NCBI GenBank assembly: GCA_958439205.1
Contig: OY288189.1
Location: forward strand, 1,751,001 to 1,815,000
Reading direction: 5' to 3'
Source: an uncultured Allorhizobium sp.
GTDB taxonomy: Bacteria; Pseudomonadota; Alphaproteobacteria; Rhizobiales; Rhizobiaceae
Length of the DNA: 64,000 nt
The position numbers and the translations under genes are program-made. Under the pieces are notes generated by a model. It made no database searches and had not been told where the DNA came from. It saw only the letters and a list, made by a program, of their open reading frames with translations. Below, piece after piece: positions 39,786 to 48,340 of this stretch. Numbering within the stretch: the first letter of the stretch is position 1; each line of letters starts with the position of its first letter.

Positions 39786-40820
39786 TCAGGCCCAGCCCTG
39801 CAATTCCCGCCGAACGACGTTTTCAATCACCCGCATGCCGTCCTCGCTGTCGTTGAGACAGGGGATATGCGTGAACTTTTCGCCGCCGTTGTGCAGGAAG
39901 TCCTCGCCCGCTTCGCCAGCGATTTCTTCCAGCGTTTCCAGGCAGTCCGAAACGAAGCCCGGGTTCAGGATGGCGATGCGCTTGACGCCTTCCTTGGCGA
40001 GCTTCTCGACCGTCTTGTCGGTATAGGGCTGCAGCCATTCTTCCGGTCCGAAACGGGACTGGAAGGTGACCATCAGCTTCTCCTTCTCCCAGCCGAGATG
40101 CTCGCGCAGCAGGCGCGTCGTCTTGTAACACTGGCAGTGATAGGGATCGCCCTTCATGAAGTAGGACTTCGGAATGCCGTGATAGGAGGTGATCACCAGC
40201 TCTGGCTCCCAGTCGAGGGAGGCGAGGTGGTTGTTGATCGAGTTGGCCAGTCCCGCGATATAGACCGGGTCGTCGGCATATTGCGGAACGGTGCGAAGTG
40301 CCGGCTGCCAGCGCATCTTGAGCAGGGCCTTGAAGGCCTCGTCATTGACCGTCGCCGTCGTTGCGGCTGCATATTGCGGATAGAGCGGATAAACGAGGAT
40401 GCGCTCGCAGCCTGCCTTCTGCATCTCGTTCATCTTGGCCTGGATGGCCGGCTGGCCGTAGCGCATCGCCCAATCGACATGCACGTTTGGCAGGTCCTTC
40501 AGGGCGACTGCGAGCTTTTCCGCCTGGCTGCGCGTGTAGGTGCGCAAGTAGCTCTCGTCGAGATCCTTGTTCCAGATCTCCTCATAGGCCTTGCCGACTT
40601 TCTGCGGACGCTTGTTGAGGACGATGCCGTAGAGAATCGGATACCAGAACCAGCGTGACCATTCGATGACGCGCTTGTCCGTCAGGAACTCCTCGAGATA
40701 GCGGCGCATGGACTTGTAGTCCGTGCCGTCTGGTGTGCCGAGGTTGACGAGCAAGACGCCGACCTTGCCGAAATTCACGGGCGGATGGTCGGAAGGCCAA
40801 TGGGCGGGAAGTGCATTCAT
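39786..40820 (-). CDS. hemH: Ferrochelatase
   Basis: A 344-residue enzyme inserting Fe2+ into protoporphyrin IX, the last step of haem synthesis. Signatures are VGVLLVNLGTPDGTDYKSM, ILVYPLYPQYAAATTATV, the catalytic histidine in ITSYHGIPKSYFMKGDPY and VTFQSRFGPEEWLQPYTDKT. AGGATAACAAG precedes ATG 40820; the in-frame extension to 40859 is not conserved. It has its own terminator and is probably monocistronic. Confidence 0.95.
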   Translation of the reverse strand: MNALPAHWPSDHPPVNFGKVGVLLVNLGTPDGTDYKSMRRYLEEFLTDKRVIEWSRWFWYPILYGIVLNKRPQKVGKAYEEIWNKDLDESYLRTYTRSQAEKLAVALKDLPNVHVDWAMRYGQPAIQAKMNEMQKAGCERILVYPLYPQYAAATTATVNDEAFKALLKMRWQPALRTVPQYADDPVYIAGLANSINNHLASLDWEPELVITSYHGIPKSYFMKGDPYHCQCYKTTRLLREHLGWEKEKLMVTFQSRFGPEEWLQPYTDKTVEKLAKEGVKRIAILNPGFVSDCLETLEEIAGEAGEDFLHNGGEKFTHIPCLNDSEDGMRVIENVVRRELQGWA

Positions 40821-40882
40821 CTTGTTATCCTGGTGATGAGATCTCGACCGATACGTCATGGAGGCTTGTTGAGATCATCTGA

Positions 40883-40923
40883 TAAAAGCAAAAGCCGGCC
40901 CGGGGAAGCCCGGACCGGCTTTT
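40883..40923 (-). terminator. Terminator after the 5'-nucleotidase gene
   Basis: Arms AAAAGCCGG-C-CCGGG and CCCGG-A-CCGGCTTTT (40890-40923) form a long stem with one mismatch. The minus strand continues CTTTTGCTTTTATC. It lies 19 bases past the stop codon. Confidence 0.8.
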
Positions 40924-40941
40924 GCCGTGCGTCAAACGGTC

Positions 40942-42828
40942 TTACTTCGCCGGCAGCTGCAATTCGCGGCCGATGGAGATCACGTTCGGATTGCGCAGCG
41001 TGTTGGCTTCCGCAATCTTGCTCCACATCAGGCCGTCGCCATAGGTGGCCTCGGCGATCTTCCAGAGGCTGTCGCCAGCAACCACCTTGTACACGGTAGC
41101 CGCGGTCACGACTGCCGCTTCCGTGGCCGTCGATGCTGGGGCCGGAGCCTCGGCAGCCGGCGCTGCGGGTGCCGTTGCGGCGGCTGCGGTTTCCGTCGTT
41201 TCGCCCGCTGGCGGCGCCGTGGCGGCGATCACCGTGATGCGGCCGTCGGTGTAGGGCTTGTAGGGGCTGTTCTTGGAGATGTAGTCGGCAAGGACAGCTT
41301 CAAGGCCGGGGCCGAAGTCGTAGGCGTTCTGGCCACCGGTTGCGAAGACCTTGTAGCCGTCACCGCCGGAGCGCATGTAGTTGTTGGTCGCAACGCCGTA
41401 GACCTTGTTCGGGTCGATGGCGACGAAGGCATCGCCTTCCTTGACCTCGACAGAGGTGATGCGGCTGCCGGCCGGCTTGGTGAGGTCGGCGGTGTATTTC
41501 AGGCCGGAGACCTGTGGGAAGCGACCGGCGGCCTCTTCAACCTGGCTCACGCCGTTTTCCAGTGCCGCCACGACGTCCGAGCCCTTCAGCTGGAACGAAG
41601 CGAGCGTGTTCTGGAAGGGCAGGACGGTCAGGACTTCGCCCATGGTGACGGTGCCGGCATCGATCGATGCGCGCAGGCCGCCACCGTTCTGGATGGCGAT
41701 GGTGATGCCCTGATCGCTGAGGCGATCAACCATGGCGTCGGCGACGAGGTTACCCATCGTGCATTCCATGGCGCGGCAAGTCTCGCGCGAGCCATCGACG
41801 CCTTCGGCCGTCGCGCCGATTTCCTTCTGCTTCAGCTCTTCGATCGGGCCTGCAAGTTCTGCGACCTTGGCGACGAAGCCAGCGTCCGGGGTGACGGATG
41901 CATCGAGCAGCTTCGGCTCGCCGGTTGCCGTCTTCACGACGCCGGCATCGTCAAAGACGACCGTGAGATCGCCGAGATACTTGGAATAGGCATAGGCCTG
42001 GACGATGGGCACGTCCTTGCCGGCCGGGTTCTTCACCATGGTCGGGTAGGGACCGGCGGCCTTTTCGTCGGTGTTGGAGAGCAGCGTGTGGCTGTGGCCG
42101 CCGACGATGACGTCGATGCCGTCAACGGCTGCTGCGATTTCCTGGTCCTTGACGTAGCCCACATGCGAGAGAAGCACGATCTTGTCGATGCCCTGGCCTT
42201 CGATTTCCTTCACGGCTTCCTTGAGGTAGCCGATCTCGTCGGAGAACAGGACTGCATCGCCCGGAGAGGAGGTTTCATCGGTATCGGTCGCGAGCACGGA
42301 GACGATCGCCACCTTCTCTTCGCCGAATTCCTTGACGATGTAGGGCTTGAACTTGTCAGCCACCGGCGAGTTGAGGCCGGCCAGCGTGTTGCCCGAGATC
42401 ATCGGAAACTTCAGCGCGTCGATGAACTTTGCCAGTTCTTCCGGGCCGTCGTCGAATTCATGGTTGCCGATCGCCATGGCGTCGAAGCCGATGCCGTTCA
42501 TGAAATCGGCGATCGGGGCGCTCTTGTAGGTGGTGTAGAAGAGCGAACCCTGGAACTGGTCGCCGGCGTCGAGCGTCAGCACGTTCTTGCCGGAGAGTTC
42601 TGCGCGGCGGGCGTCGATTGCGGTCTTCACGCGGGCAATGCCGCCGAAGCATTCATTGGCGGCCGCATCTTCTGCCGAGCAGGTGGAATCGGACTTGCTG
42701 ATCGCTTCGATGCGTGAATGCAGATCGTTGATGTGCAGGATGTTGAGTTCGAAATCGGCCAGAGCGGTTCCGGCCGTCAGGGCCAGCACCGAGGCGCTGA
42801 ATAGGCCAATCTTCAAGTGTTTGAACAT
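40942..42828 (-). CDS. Periplasmic 5'-nucleotidase/UshA-type phosphoesterase with C-terminal LysM
   Basis: A 628-residue exported enzyme. The signal peptide is about 1-24 (TAGTALA). The metallophosphatase domain has LNILHINDLHSR, LDAGDQFQGS, AIGNHEFDDG and VGGHSHTLL, and the 5'-nucleotidase C-terminal domain has IQNGGGLRASIDAGTVT. An Ala/Pro linker (about 535-570) leads to a LysM domain (VYKVVAGDSLWKIAEATYG ... LQLPAK), which should bind peptidoglycan. It likely releases nucleosides and phosphate from extracellular nucleotides. ATG 42828 follows GGAGAG. Confidence 0.9.
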   Translation of the reverse strand: MFKHLKIGLFSASVLALTAGTALADFELNILHINDLHSRIEAISKSDSTCSAEDAAANECFGGIARVKTAIDARRAELSGKNVLTLDAGDQFQGSLFYTTYKSAPIADFMNGIGFDAMAIGNHEFDDGPEELAKFIDALKFPMISGNTLAGLNSPVADKFKPYIVKEFGEEKVAIVSVLATDTDETSSPGDAVLFSDEIGYLKEAVKEIEGQGIDKIVLLSHVGYVKDQEIAAAVDGIDVIVGGHSHTLLSNTDEKAAGPYPTMVKNPAGKDVPIVQAYAYSKYLGDLTVVFDDAGVVKTATGEPKLLDASVTPDAGFVAKVAELAGPIEELKQKEIGATAEGVDGSRETCRAMECTMGNLVADAMVDRLSDQGITIAIQNGGGLRASIDAGTVTMGEVLTVLPFQNTLASFQLKGSDVVAALENGVSQVEEAAGRFPQVSGLKYTADLTKPAGSRITSVEVKEGDAFVAIDPNKVYGVATNNYMRSGGDGYKVFATGGQNAYDFGPGLEAVLADYISKNSPYKPYTDGRITVIAATAPPAGETTETAAAATAPAAPAAEAPAPASTATEAAVVTAATVYKVVAGDSLWKIAEATYGDGLMWSKIAEANTLRNPNVISIGRELQLPAK

Positions 42829-42977
42829 CTTGTGTCTCTCCTGTTCCAATCCATCACACCCATCTGGCACGCAATCATGACAGCCGCATGCCAGAATTCG
42901 GATGGCGGATGTTTTCATCAAGGCCGGGGCAGGGCAAGTAAAAATCCGTCGCTGCCCATATGTTAGTGGTTGTAGAA

Positions 42978-43006
42978 CGACAAAAGCGGCCCGTGGGGGC
43001 CGCTTT
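42978..43006 (-). terminator. Terminator after the Omp10-like gene
   Basis: AAAGCGGCCC (42983-42992) and GGGCCGCTTT (42997-43006) pair perfectly with a GTGG loop. The minus-strand tail is TGTCG after TTTT. It lies 26 bases past the stop. Confidence 0.75.
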
Positions 43007-43032
43007 CGAAATCATCATCAAATCGGGTCTGA

Positions 43033-43398
43033 TCAGACGCTGCTGCGGGCGAGCGAGAACTGCGCGCCGCTGTCGGAGGTGCAGTTGAGCTGCGTCGGGG
43101 TGACGAGCGCGCAATTGACCTTCTGCCTGGTGTTGCGAACCAGCGAAGTCATGTTGATCTCGACGAGGCGATCGTTGACCAGAAGATAGGTGCCGGAAGC
43201 AAGGATCTGGTTCGAGTCGGTGGTGCGGGTGGTGAAGGTGCCGCCCTGGAACGTGGATGTGATCCCGTTCGGGTCAACCCATGCACCCTCGATGGAGGGA
43301 CCCTGCTGGACAGCCGGCAACTGGCGCGGCGGGCTCGAATAGCAGGACGTGAGCGCGAGGCTCGCTGCTGCTACGGCGACCAGGGACTTGGTTTTCAT
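43033..43398 (-). CDS. omp10: Omp10-family outer-membrane lipoprotein
   Basis: A 121-residue lipoprotein: signal sequence MKTKSLVAVAAASLALTSC with a lipobox ending in Cys19. The mature part shares the pattern of Brucella Omp10 (IEGAWVDPNGITSTFQGG, TRTTDSNQILASGTYL, VEINMTSLVRNT, VNCALVTPTQLNCTSDSG). That family is an exposed outer-membrane lipoprotein restricted to Rhizobiales. GGGAGACAAG precedes ATG 43398. It lies downstream of homospermidine synthase but is separated from it by a terminator. Confidence 0.88.
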   Translation of the reverse strand: MKTKSLVAVAAASLALTSCYSSPPRQLPAVQQGPSIEGAWVDPNGITSTFQGGTFTTRTTDSNQILASGTYLLVNDRLVEINMTSLVRNTRQKVNCALVTPTQLNCTSDSGAQFSLARSSV

Positions 43399-43536
43399 TC
43401 TTGTCTCCCACCAACTCGGCGGTTCGGCTGTGCCGCCCGCCTTCTGCATTGTCATCAAAACATGCCGCGAAGCCTTGGTCAAAGCAAGGCGATAGCCCTG
43501 CGTTGTCGGGGTTATCCCGGGCTTGCTCTGCATGGC

Positions 43537-43561
43537 AAAAAGCCCGCCGCGAGCGACGGGC
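43537..43561 (-). terminator. Terminator after homospermidine synthase
   Basis: Eight-base arms 43542-43549 and 43554-43561 (one wobble) with a four-base loop, followed on the minus strand by TTTTT. It lies 23 bases beyond the stop codon. Confidence 0.8.
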
Positions 43562-43583
43562 CTCCATTGCGTGCGTAAATCGC

Positions 43584-45026
43584 TCAGCGGACCAGAATGT
43601 TCCGGAACTGCCACGGATCCTTTTCGTCGAGGTCTTCCGGGAAGAGGCCCGGGCGGCCGTCGAGCGGGGTCCAGTCGGTGTAGTGACCTTCGACGGGGCC
43701 GAGATAAGGCGACTGCACTTCGAGGCAGCGCTTGTAGTCCATCTCGTCGGCTTCGACGATGCCGGCCTTCGGGTTCTCGATTGCCCAGACCATGCCGGCG
43801 AGCACGGCAGAGGTTACCTGCAGGCCGGTTGCGTTCTGGTAAGGCGCGATCTCGCGGGTTTCTTCGAGCGAGAGGCGAGAACCGTACCAGTAGGCGTTTT
43901 TGTCGTGGCCGTAGAGCAGCACGCCGAGTTCGTCGACGCCGTCGACCAGCTCATCCTCGTTGAGGACGTGCAGGACCGGCTGCTGTGTGCCGCCATTGCC
44001 GAACATCTCGTGCAGGGACAGCACGGCGTCGTTGGCCGGATGGTAGGCATAGTGGCAGGTCGGGCGGTAGGTGACTTCGCCATCCTTCTCGACGGTGAAG
44101 TAGTCGGCGATCGAGATCGACTCGTTGTGGGTGACCAGGAAGCCGTATTGCGGACCCGGCGTCGGGCACCAGGTGCGAACGCGGGTGTTGGCGCCCGGCT
44201 GCTCCAGGTAGATCGCGGCCTTGCAGCCCTTCTTGTGCTTCTTGGCGTTCTTCGGCATCCAGTTCTCATGGGTGCCCCAGCCGAGTTCGGCGGGCTGCAG
44301 GCCTTCCGAGATGAAGCCTTCGACAGACCAGGTGTTCCAGAAGACGTTGAGCGGCTTCGGGTTCTTGGTGCGCTGGGTGTCGCGTTCGGCGATGTGTACG
44401 CCCTTCACGCCGACCTTCTTCATCAGCTTGGCCCAGCCTTCGCGATCGTTCTGGTCCGGCTCGTCGAACTTGATGCCGAGTTCGTTGGCAACATTGACCA
44501 GAGCCTGCTTGACGAACCAGGAGACCATGCCCGGGTTTGCGCCGCAGGTGGAAACGGCCGTCGTGCCGCCCGGGTTCTTCGCCTTTTCCTGGCGGACCGT
44601 TTCGCGCAGTGCATAGTTGGTGCGCTCGGAATTCTTCATGTTCTTGTCGAAGTAGAAGCCGAGCCAGGGCTCAACAACCGTGTCGATGTAGAGAACATCG
44701 AGCTTGCGGCAGAACTTCATCAGGTCGAGCGAGCCGGTGTCGACCGAGAGGTTGACGCAGAAGCCCTGGCCTTCGCCTTCGGTCAGAAGCGGCTTCAGGA
44801 GCTTCTTGTAGTTGTCCTTGGTGACATGGGCCTGGATGTGCTTGATCCCGTGCTTGGCCAGCAGCTCCGCTTCGTCGTTGCGGGGATCGATGACGACCAT
44901 CCGGCTCTTGTCGAACTTGAAGTGGCGTTCGATCAGCGGCAGGGTGCCGCGGCCGATCGAGCCGAAGCCGATCATCACGATCGGGCCGGTGATCTCGCCA
45001 TAAACCGGGTAGGTCTTTTCGCTCAT
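43584..45026 (-). CDS. hss: Homospermidine synthase
   Basis: A 480-residue NAD-dependent enzyme condensing putrescine units to homospermidine, the characteristic polyamine of rhizobia. The Rossmann motif is IVMIGFGSIGRGTLPLIERH. Conserved segments include DTVVEPWLGFYFDKNM, TAVSTCGANPGMVSWFVKQA and GGTQQPVLHVLNEDELVDG. CAAGGAGACAAGA precedes the ATG. A GGCCCGG/CCGGGCC hairpin lies directly upstream of the ribosome site in its leader (45042-45064). Confidence 0.95.
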   Translation of the reverse strand: MSEKTYPVYGEITGPIVMIGFGSIGRGTLPLIERHFKFDKSRMVVIDPRNDEAELLAKHGIKHIQAHVTKDNYKKLLKPLLTEGEGQGFCVNLSVDTGSLDLMKFCRKLDVLYIDTVVEPWLGFYFDKNMKNSERTNYALRETVRQEKAKNPGGTTAVSTCGANPGMVSWFVKQALVNVANELGIKFDEPDQNDREGWAKLMKKVGVKGVHIAERDTQRTKNPKPLNVFWNTWSVEGFISEGLQPAELGWGTHENWMPKNAKKHKKGCKAAIYLEQPGANTRVRTWCPTPGPQYGFLVTHNESISIADYFTVEKDGEVTYRPTCHYAYHPANDAVLSLHEMFGNGGTQQPVLHVLNEDELVDGVDELGVLLYGHDKNAYWYGSRLSLEETREIAPYQNATGLQVTSAVLAGMVWAIENPKAGIVEADEMDYKRCLEVQSPYLGPVEGHYTDWTPLDGRPGLFPEDLDEKDPWQFRNILVR

Positions 45027-45162
45027 TCTTGTCTCCTTGGAGGCCCGGTTCTTTTGCCCGGGCCATGTTTCCGGCCTGTGATTTACGGCCAGAGCGATAC
45101 TGGCGGTTCTAGATCACAAAACTCTGACACAATAAAGAGTGCGGGCGAGGGGCAGAGGCGTC

Positions 45163-46056
45163 CTAGCTGCGATTTTCGGACGTCGCATCTTGCCGCAGCC
45201 GCGCCACGAGCCTGGTTCGCTGTCGCTCAAGGCCCTTGTAGCGAAGCTGAGGCTCGCTCAGAGCCTCCAGCTGCTCGGCGAGTGCCAGGGCGAGCCGCCG
45301 GCCATCCGCATGTTTTTCGAACAGGGTGACGGGATCGAGATAGATGCGGATTGTGAAGACGATCGCGCCAGTCTCGGGCAGTTTCGTCAAGGTCTGGCGC
45401 TCGACCCGCACGACTGCCTCGTCCGGGTCAGCAGCGTCGTTGCGGCCTGTCTTGGGGTGAAAGAGCTTTTGCTTCCAGTTGATCGACCAGTTGAAGCGCT
45501 CGGCGGGCAGGCCGGGCGCCAGATTGTCGAAAATGCGGTTGATCATCGCGGCATTGCGCGTGCCGCCTTCGAAGCCTGGCACATGCTCGTGGACTTCCTC
45601 CATCGGCCGGTTGAACTTTTCCGCAAGCAACCAGGAAGAGGGGAAGGAGAGATGGGCCGCGGCGATGTACCAGCCCGCCTCGCGCCTCATCATGATGACG
45701 AGGTCGTCCTGCACGAGCATGCCGGCGCGCAGCAGCGGGGGGAGCGTTTCGTCGGAAAGGTCGAGGGGCTGGCCAACGACATGCATGAGGTTGCCGTCGC
45801 TGCGGTAAAGCTCCTGATGATGTGTCTCCAGATGCGAGACAAGTTCGGTCAGACATTCCTGTTGAGCGGCAAGGCTGTCGTCTGTCGCGCGGAAGATCTC
45901 GGGGAAGCGGGACGCTGCGAGGTCCCGCTTCTCGGCGAGATAGCGGGTCAGATCGCTGTCGGGTTCGATCCATCGGGTTGGATCAAGGGCCGAGAGGCCG
46001 ATGGTGAAGGGGCGTGTCGGGCCGGCATAGGGGGTGTGGGTGAGTGATGAGGACAT
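45163..46056 (-). CDS. DUF3445 haem-dependent oxidative N-demethylase family protein
   Basis: A 297-residue protein of the DUF3445 family, whose characterised member is a haem-dependent oxidative N-demethylase with a PAS-like haem fold. Family-like segments are WIEPDSDLTRYLAEKRDL, LPPLLRAGMLVQDDLVIM, YIAAAHLSFPSSWLLAEKF and FNWSINWKQKLFHP. The presumed substrate type is a methylated amine, but this cannot be read from sequence. The ATG at 46056 has no good ribosome site. It is divergent from the toxin-antitoxin pair. Confidence 0.82.
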   Translation of the reverse strand: MSSSLTHTPYAGPTRPFTIGLSALDPTRWIEPDSDLTRYLAEKRDLAASRFPEIFRATDDSLAAQQECLTELVSHLETHHQELYRSDGNLMHVVGQPLDLSDETLPPLLRAGMLVQDDLVIMMRREAGWYIAAAHLSFPSSWLLAEKFNRPMEEVHEHVPGFEGGTRNAAMINRIFDNLAPGLPAERFNWSINWKQKLFHPKTGRNDAADPDEAVVRVERQTLTKLPETGAIVFTIRIYLDPVTLFEKHADGRRLALALAEQLEALSEPQLRYKGLERQRTRLVARLRQDATSENRS

Positions 46057-46073
46057 GGAGAAGTCAGCCTTGT

Positions 46074-46102
46074 TTGCTGTCAGCCTGCCGCCTTGCTATC
46101 AT
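46074..46102 (+). promoter_or_regulatory. Probable promoter of the ParDE-type module
   Basis: TTGCTG (46074-46079) and TATCAT (46097-46102) are 17 bases apart, with an extended TGC before the -10. The palindrome ATCATGAT (46098-46105) overlaps the -10 and could be an autoregulatory operator. The -35 lies inside the 5' end of the divergent DUF3445 region. Confidence 0.45.
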
Positions 46103-46156
46103 GATGACAAGATGCCTCGGTGTATTCCACGCCGTTTGAATCGGGGAGTTTCGTCA

Positions 46157-46432
46157 ATGTCAGGACAGCTGGAGCGAATTGCCCTCTCGCATGAGACGAT
46201 CTCGCGGTTAAGGTCGTCTGCGGCCCAGAGCCAACGTGACGAACACGAATTGCTGGAGGAAGCTGTCGTCGAGTATCTCGATAGACACGAGATGGAGCTG
46301 GCTGCCGTCGAAAAAGGAATGGCTCTGGCCAGCGCGGACGGGTTGATTTCACACGATGCCATGAAAGCCTGGCTTCAGAGCTGGGGGACGACAGAAGAAG
46401 TCCAAGCTCCAGATGCTGATCTCAGCCGGTAA
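46157..46432 (+). CDS. Antitoxin, ribbon-helix-helix ParD/CopG type
   Basis: A 91-residue protein. The N-terminal 45 residues (MSGQLERIALSHETISRLRS ... LLEEAVVEYLDRHEME) look like a ribbon-helix-helix domain, with a C-terminal tail for toxin binding. GGGGAG stands upstream of ATG 46157. The toxin starts five bases after its stop. Family placement rests on size, pattern and position before a ParE/RelE toxin. Confidence 0.75.
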   Translation: MSGQLERIALSHETISRLRSSAAQSQRDEHELLEEAVVEYLDRHEMELAAVEKGMALASADGLISHDAMKAWLQSWGTTEEVQAPDADLSR

Positions 46433-46437
46433 GCCAG

Positions 46438-46740
46438 ATGAAAGTCGTCTGGTCCACGACTGCACGCCACGACCTCGTTCATCTCCGAGGCTATATTGCC
46501 CGGTTTCACCCCGAGGCGGCGCGCAACGTGGGTATCCACATCGTTGAAGCGGTCGACAGCATTTCCAGACATCCGGAACTGGGCACCAGGACAAGACTGG
46601 TGGGTGTGCGCAGACTGGTCGTGCCAGGCGGACCTTACGTAATCTACTATCGGTTGGCAGCTACCAGCATCGAGGTCCTTGAGGTCTTCGATGGACGGCG
46701 CGCAGCACCTCGGACCATCGGCCCGGAAGACGAAGTCTGA
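46438..46740 (+). CDS. Toxin, ParE/RelE family
   Basis: A 100-residue toxin of the ParE/RelE fold: VVWSTTARHDLVHLRGYIAR, HPEAARNVGIHIVEAV, ISRHPELGTRTRLVGVRRLV and PYVIYYRLAATSIEVLEVF. ParE members act on gyrase and RelE members on mRNA; this sequence is closer to the ParE side (GVRRLVVPGGPYVIYY). The antitoxin precedes it. Its 3' end converges within four bases of the YciI-like gene. Confidence 0.88.
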   Translation: MKVVWSTTARHDLVHLRGYIARFHPEAARNVGIHIVEAVDSISRHPELGTRTRLVGVRRLVVPGGPYVIYYRLAATSIEVLEVFDGRRAAPRTIGPEDEV

Positions 46741-46744
46741 GGTT

Positions 46745-47029
46745 TCATCCCTTCAACCCTTCCAGCCCGGCTGCCGTTCGCGTCACAGCCACTTCCGTCA
46801 CCTCGTACACGGCAACACCCTCTGCCGCGAAGGGATCGGCTGCGACATAGGCCTCGATCTGGGTTTGATCGCCCTGGGCGAGGATCACGCCGCCGGTGCG
46901 TGGGTTCTTGCGGCCGGAGGCGAGAAACATTCCGCTGTCATAGCCGGCATTCACCCAGTCCATATGCGGCTGCATCAGGCGGTCGGCTTCTTCGGTGGGC
47001 TTCACATAGGTGAGGGAGAGAATGAACAT
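46745..47029 (-). CDS. YciI-like protein
   Basis: A 94-residue YciI-family protein (ferredoxin-like fold) starting MFILSLTYVKPTEEADRLMQ, with the conserved His-Asp environment in QPHMDWVNAGYDSGMFLASG and AADPFAAEGVAVYEVTEV. The function is unknown, although YciI domains occur in chlorohydrolases and stress proteins. It starts four bases after the membrane-protein stop and ends the five-gene pepF-pabBC operon. Confidence 0.85.
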   Translation of the reverse strand: MFILSLTYVKPTEEADRLMQPHMDWVNAGYDSGMFLASGRKNPRTGGVILAQGDQTQIEAYVAADPFAAEGVAVYEVTEVAVTRTAAGLEGLKG

Positions 47030-47033
47030 CCGA

Positions 47034-48332
47034 CTATTTCCATTGGGCCGAGGTCTCGGCATCACGGCGCTGCCGCGCCAGAACGAGGAGGCATGTTGCT
47101 GCCGCGAGTAGCGGCAGGATGCGGTGGTGGTAGCGGTCGGGTGGGCCAGAGACCACGGCGAACAGGCTGTCATTGGCAAGGCAGATCAACAGCAGGATGA
47201 AAAGCCAGCGCCTGTTCTCGGCGCCGGTCCCGCGCCAGCCGACCATCAAGGCTACAGCAAGGCTTGCATAGAGGACCCACCGCAGTCCGGTCAGACCTGC
47301 GAGGTTGGCATCCGATTGCCAGATGCCTTGTGCCTGCCAGGAACTCGAGAACGGCTCCGGCATGGGTTCGTTGAGGCGCGCGATGAAATCGAGGCGCGTT
47401 CCGGTGCCGTAGAAGCTGAAGAAATCCCGGAGGATGATATCAGCCGTTTCGAGCGGCATCTGCGTGATCGCGGCCCGGATGATCGGCCAGGCATGGTCGC
47501 GTTCGAAGGCGGCGAGTTCGAAACTGTCGGGAAACGCGCGCATCAGATCCCAGAAGAAATCGCGCCGACCGGCATTCTCCGGACGCTCCCGGATCGTCTC
47601 GATCAAGCTGGCTGCGTCACATAGAACATCTGCAGCGCTGCGCTCGCACTCTCCCCGCAGCAGTTCGGGTTGGACGGAGAAGAGCCGCGCCGCCAGGAAC
47701 GTGCGTCCTAGAGACGGGGTATCGGGGAAGTATTTGGCATCCAGAAAGCTGCTGACGCCGATGGTGGTGGCAATGGCGAGAACCGGCATCACCATTGCCT
47801 TTCGGAAGCCGAAGAGCAGCGCCACCAGCACGGCCAGCACGCTCGCCAGGATCAGGCCGCTGGCGTGGCCGGAGAAGAGGATGCCGGCGGACAAAGCGAG
47901 AAACGCGCTCCTGCTTCTGATCGAGACGATCAGGAAAACGATGGCTGCGAAGAACCAGGAATCCACGAGCACGGCGCTCGTGTAGAGCGGCTGCAGCGCG
48001 AGCATGGCCAGCGGCAGAATGAGCCAGTAGCCGCGCAGGTCGAAGCTGCGGATCAGCAGCAGCCAGGCCACCGCATTCACCACGGCGTTGAAGACGGGCA
48101 GTGCCCAGTAGCCGATGAGGCCATGCAGCGGGGCAATGAGGACCGCAGCCGTCTTGGCCCGCATCCAGTTCACGCCTTGTCCGGAATAGGCGATCGAATC
48201 GTCCATCACCCATGGGAAGCCATTGAGAAATGCGGGCAGGAGGAAGAGCGCCACAAGGGACAGGCCCATGAGTGCTGTGGCGGCATTTGAGGTTTCGGGA
48301 ACGGCTGTTTTCGGGGGCAGGGGGTCTGCCAT
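47034..48332 (-). CDS. Polytopic membrane protein of unknown function
   Basis: A 432-residue protein with about nine to ten hydrophobic helices spread along its length (first around 20-36, last around 402-422) and a soluble loop at about 215-330. Near the start is MDDSIAYSGQ and near the end PPDRYHHRILP. Asp-rich first-loop motifs and this topology recall GT-C type glycosyltransferases, but I cannot assign a family. It begins eight bases after pabC and ends four bases before the YciI-like gene, so it belongs to that operon. Confidence 0.7.
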   Translation of the reverse strand: MADPLPPKTAVPETSNAATALMGLSLVALFLLPAFLNGFPWVMDDSIAYSGQGVNWMRAKTAAVLIAPLHGLIGYWALPVFNAVVNAVAWLLLIRSFDLRGYWLILPLAMLALQPLYTSAVLVDSWFFAAIVFLIVSIRSRSAFLALSAGILFSGHASGLILASVLAVLVALLFGFRKAMVMPVLAIATTIGVSSFLDAKYFPDTPSLGRTFLAARLFSVQPELLRGECERSAADVLCDAASLIETIRERPENAGRRDFFWDLMRAFPDSFELAAFERDHAWPIIRAAITQMPLETADIILRDFFSFYGTGTRLDFIARLNEPMPEPFSSSWQAQGIWQSDANLAGLTGLRWVLYASLAVALMVGWRGTGAENRRWLFILLLICLANDSLFAVVSGPPDRYHHRILPLLAAATCLLVLARQRRDAETSAQWK

Positions 48333-48340
48333 TGCCGTGC

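Noticed and set aside
43401..45329. A 642-codon plus-strand frame opposite homospermidine synthase.
   Set aside because: It overlaps three real genes or their ends and shows no recognisable domain or ribosome site.
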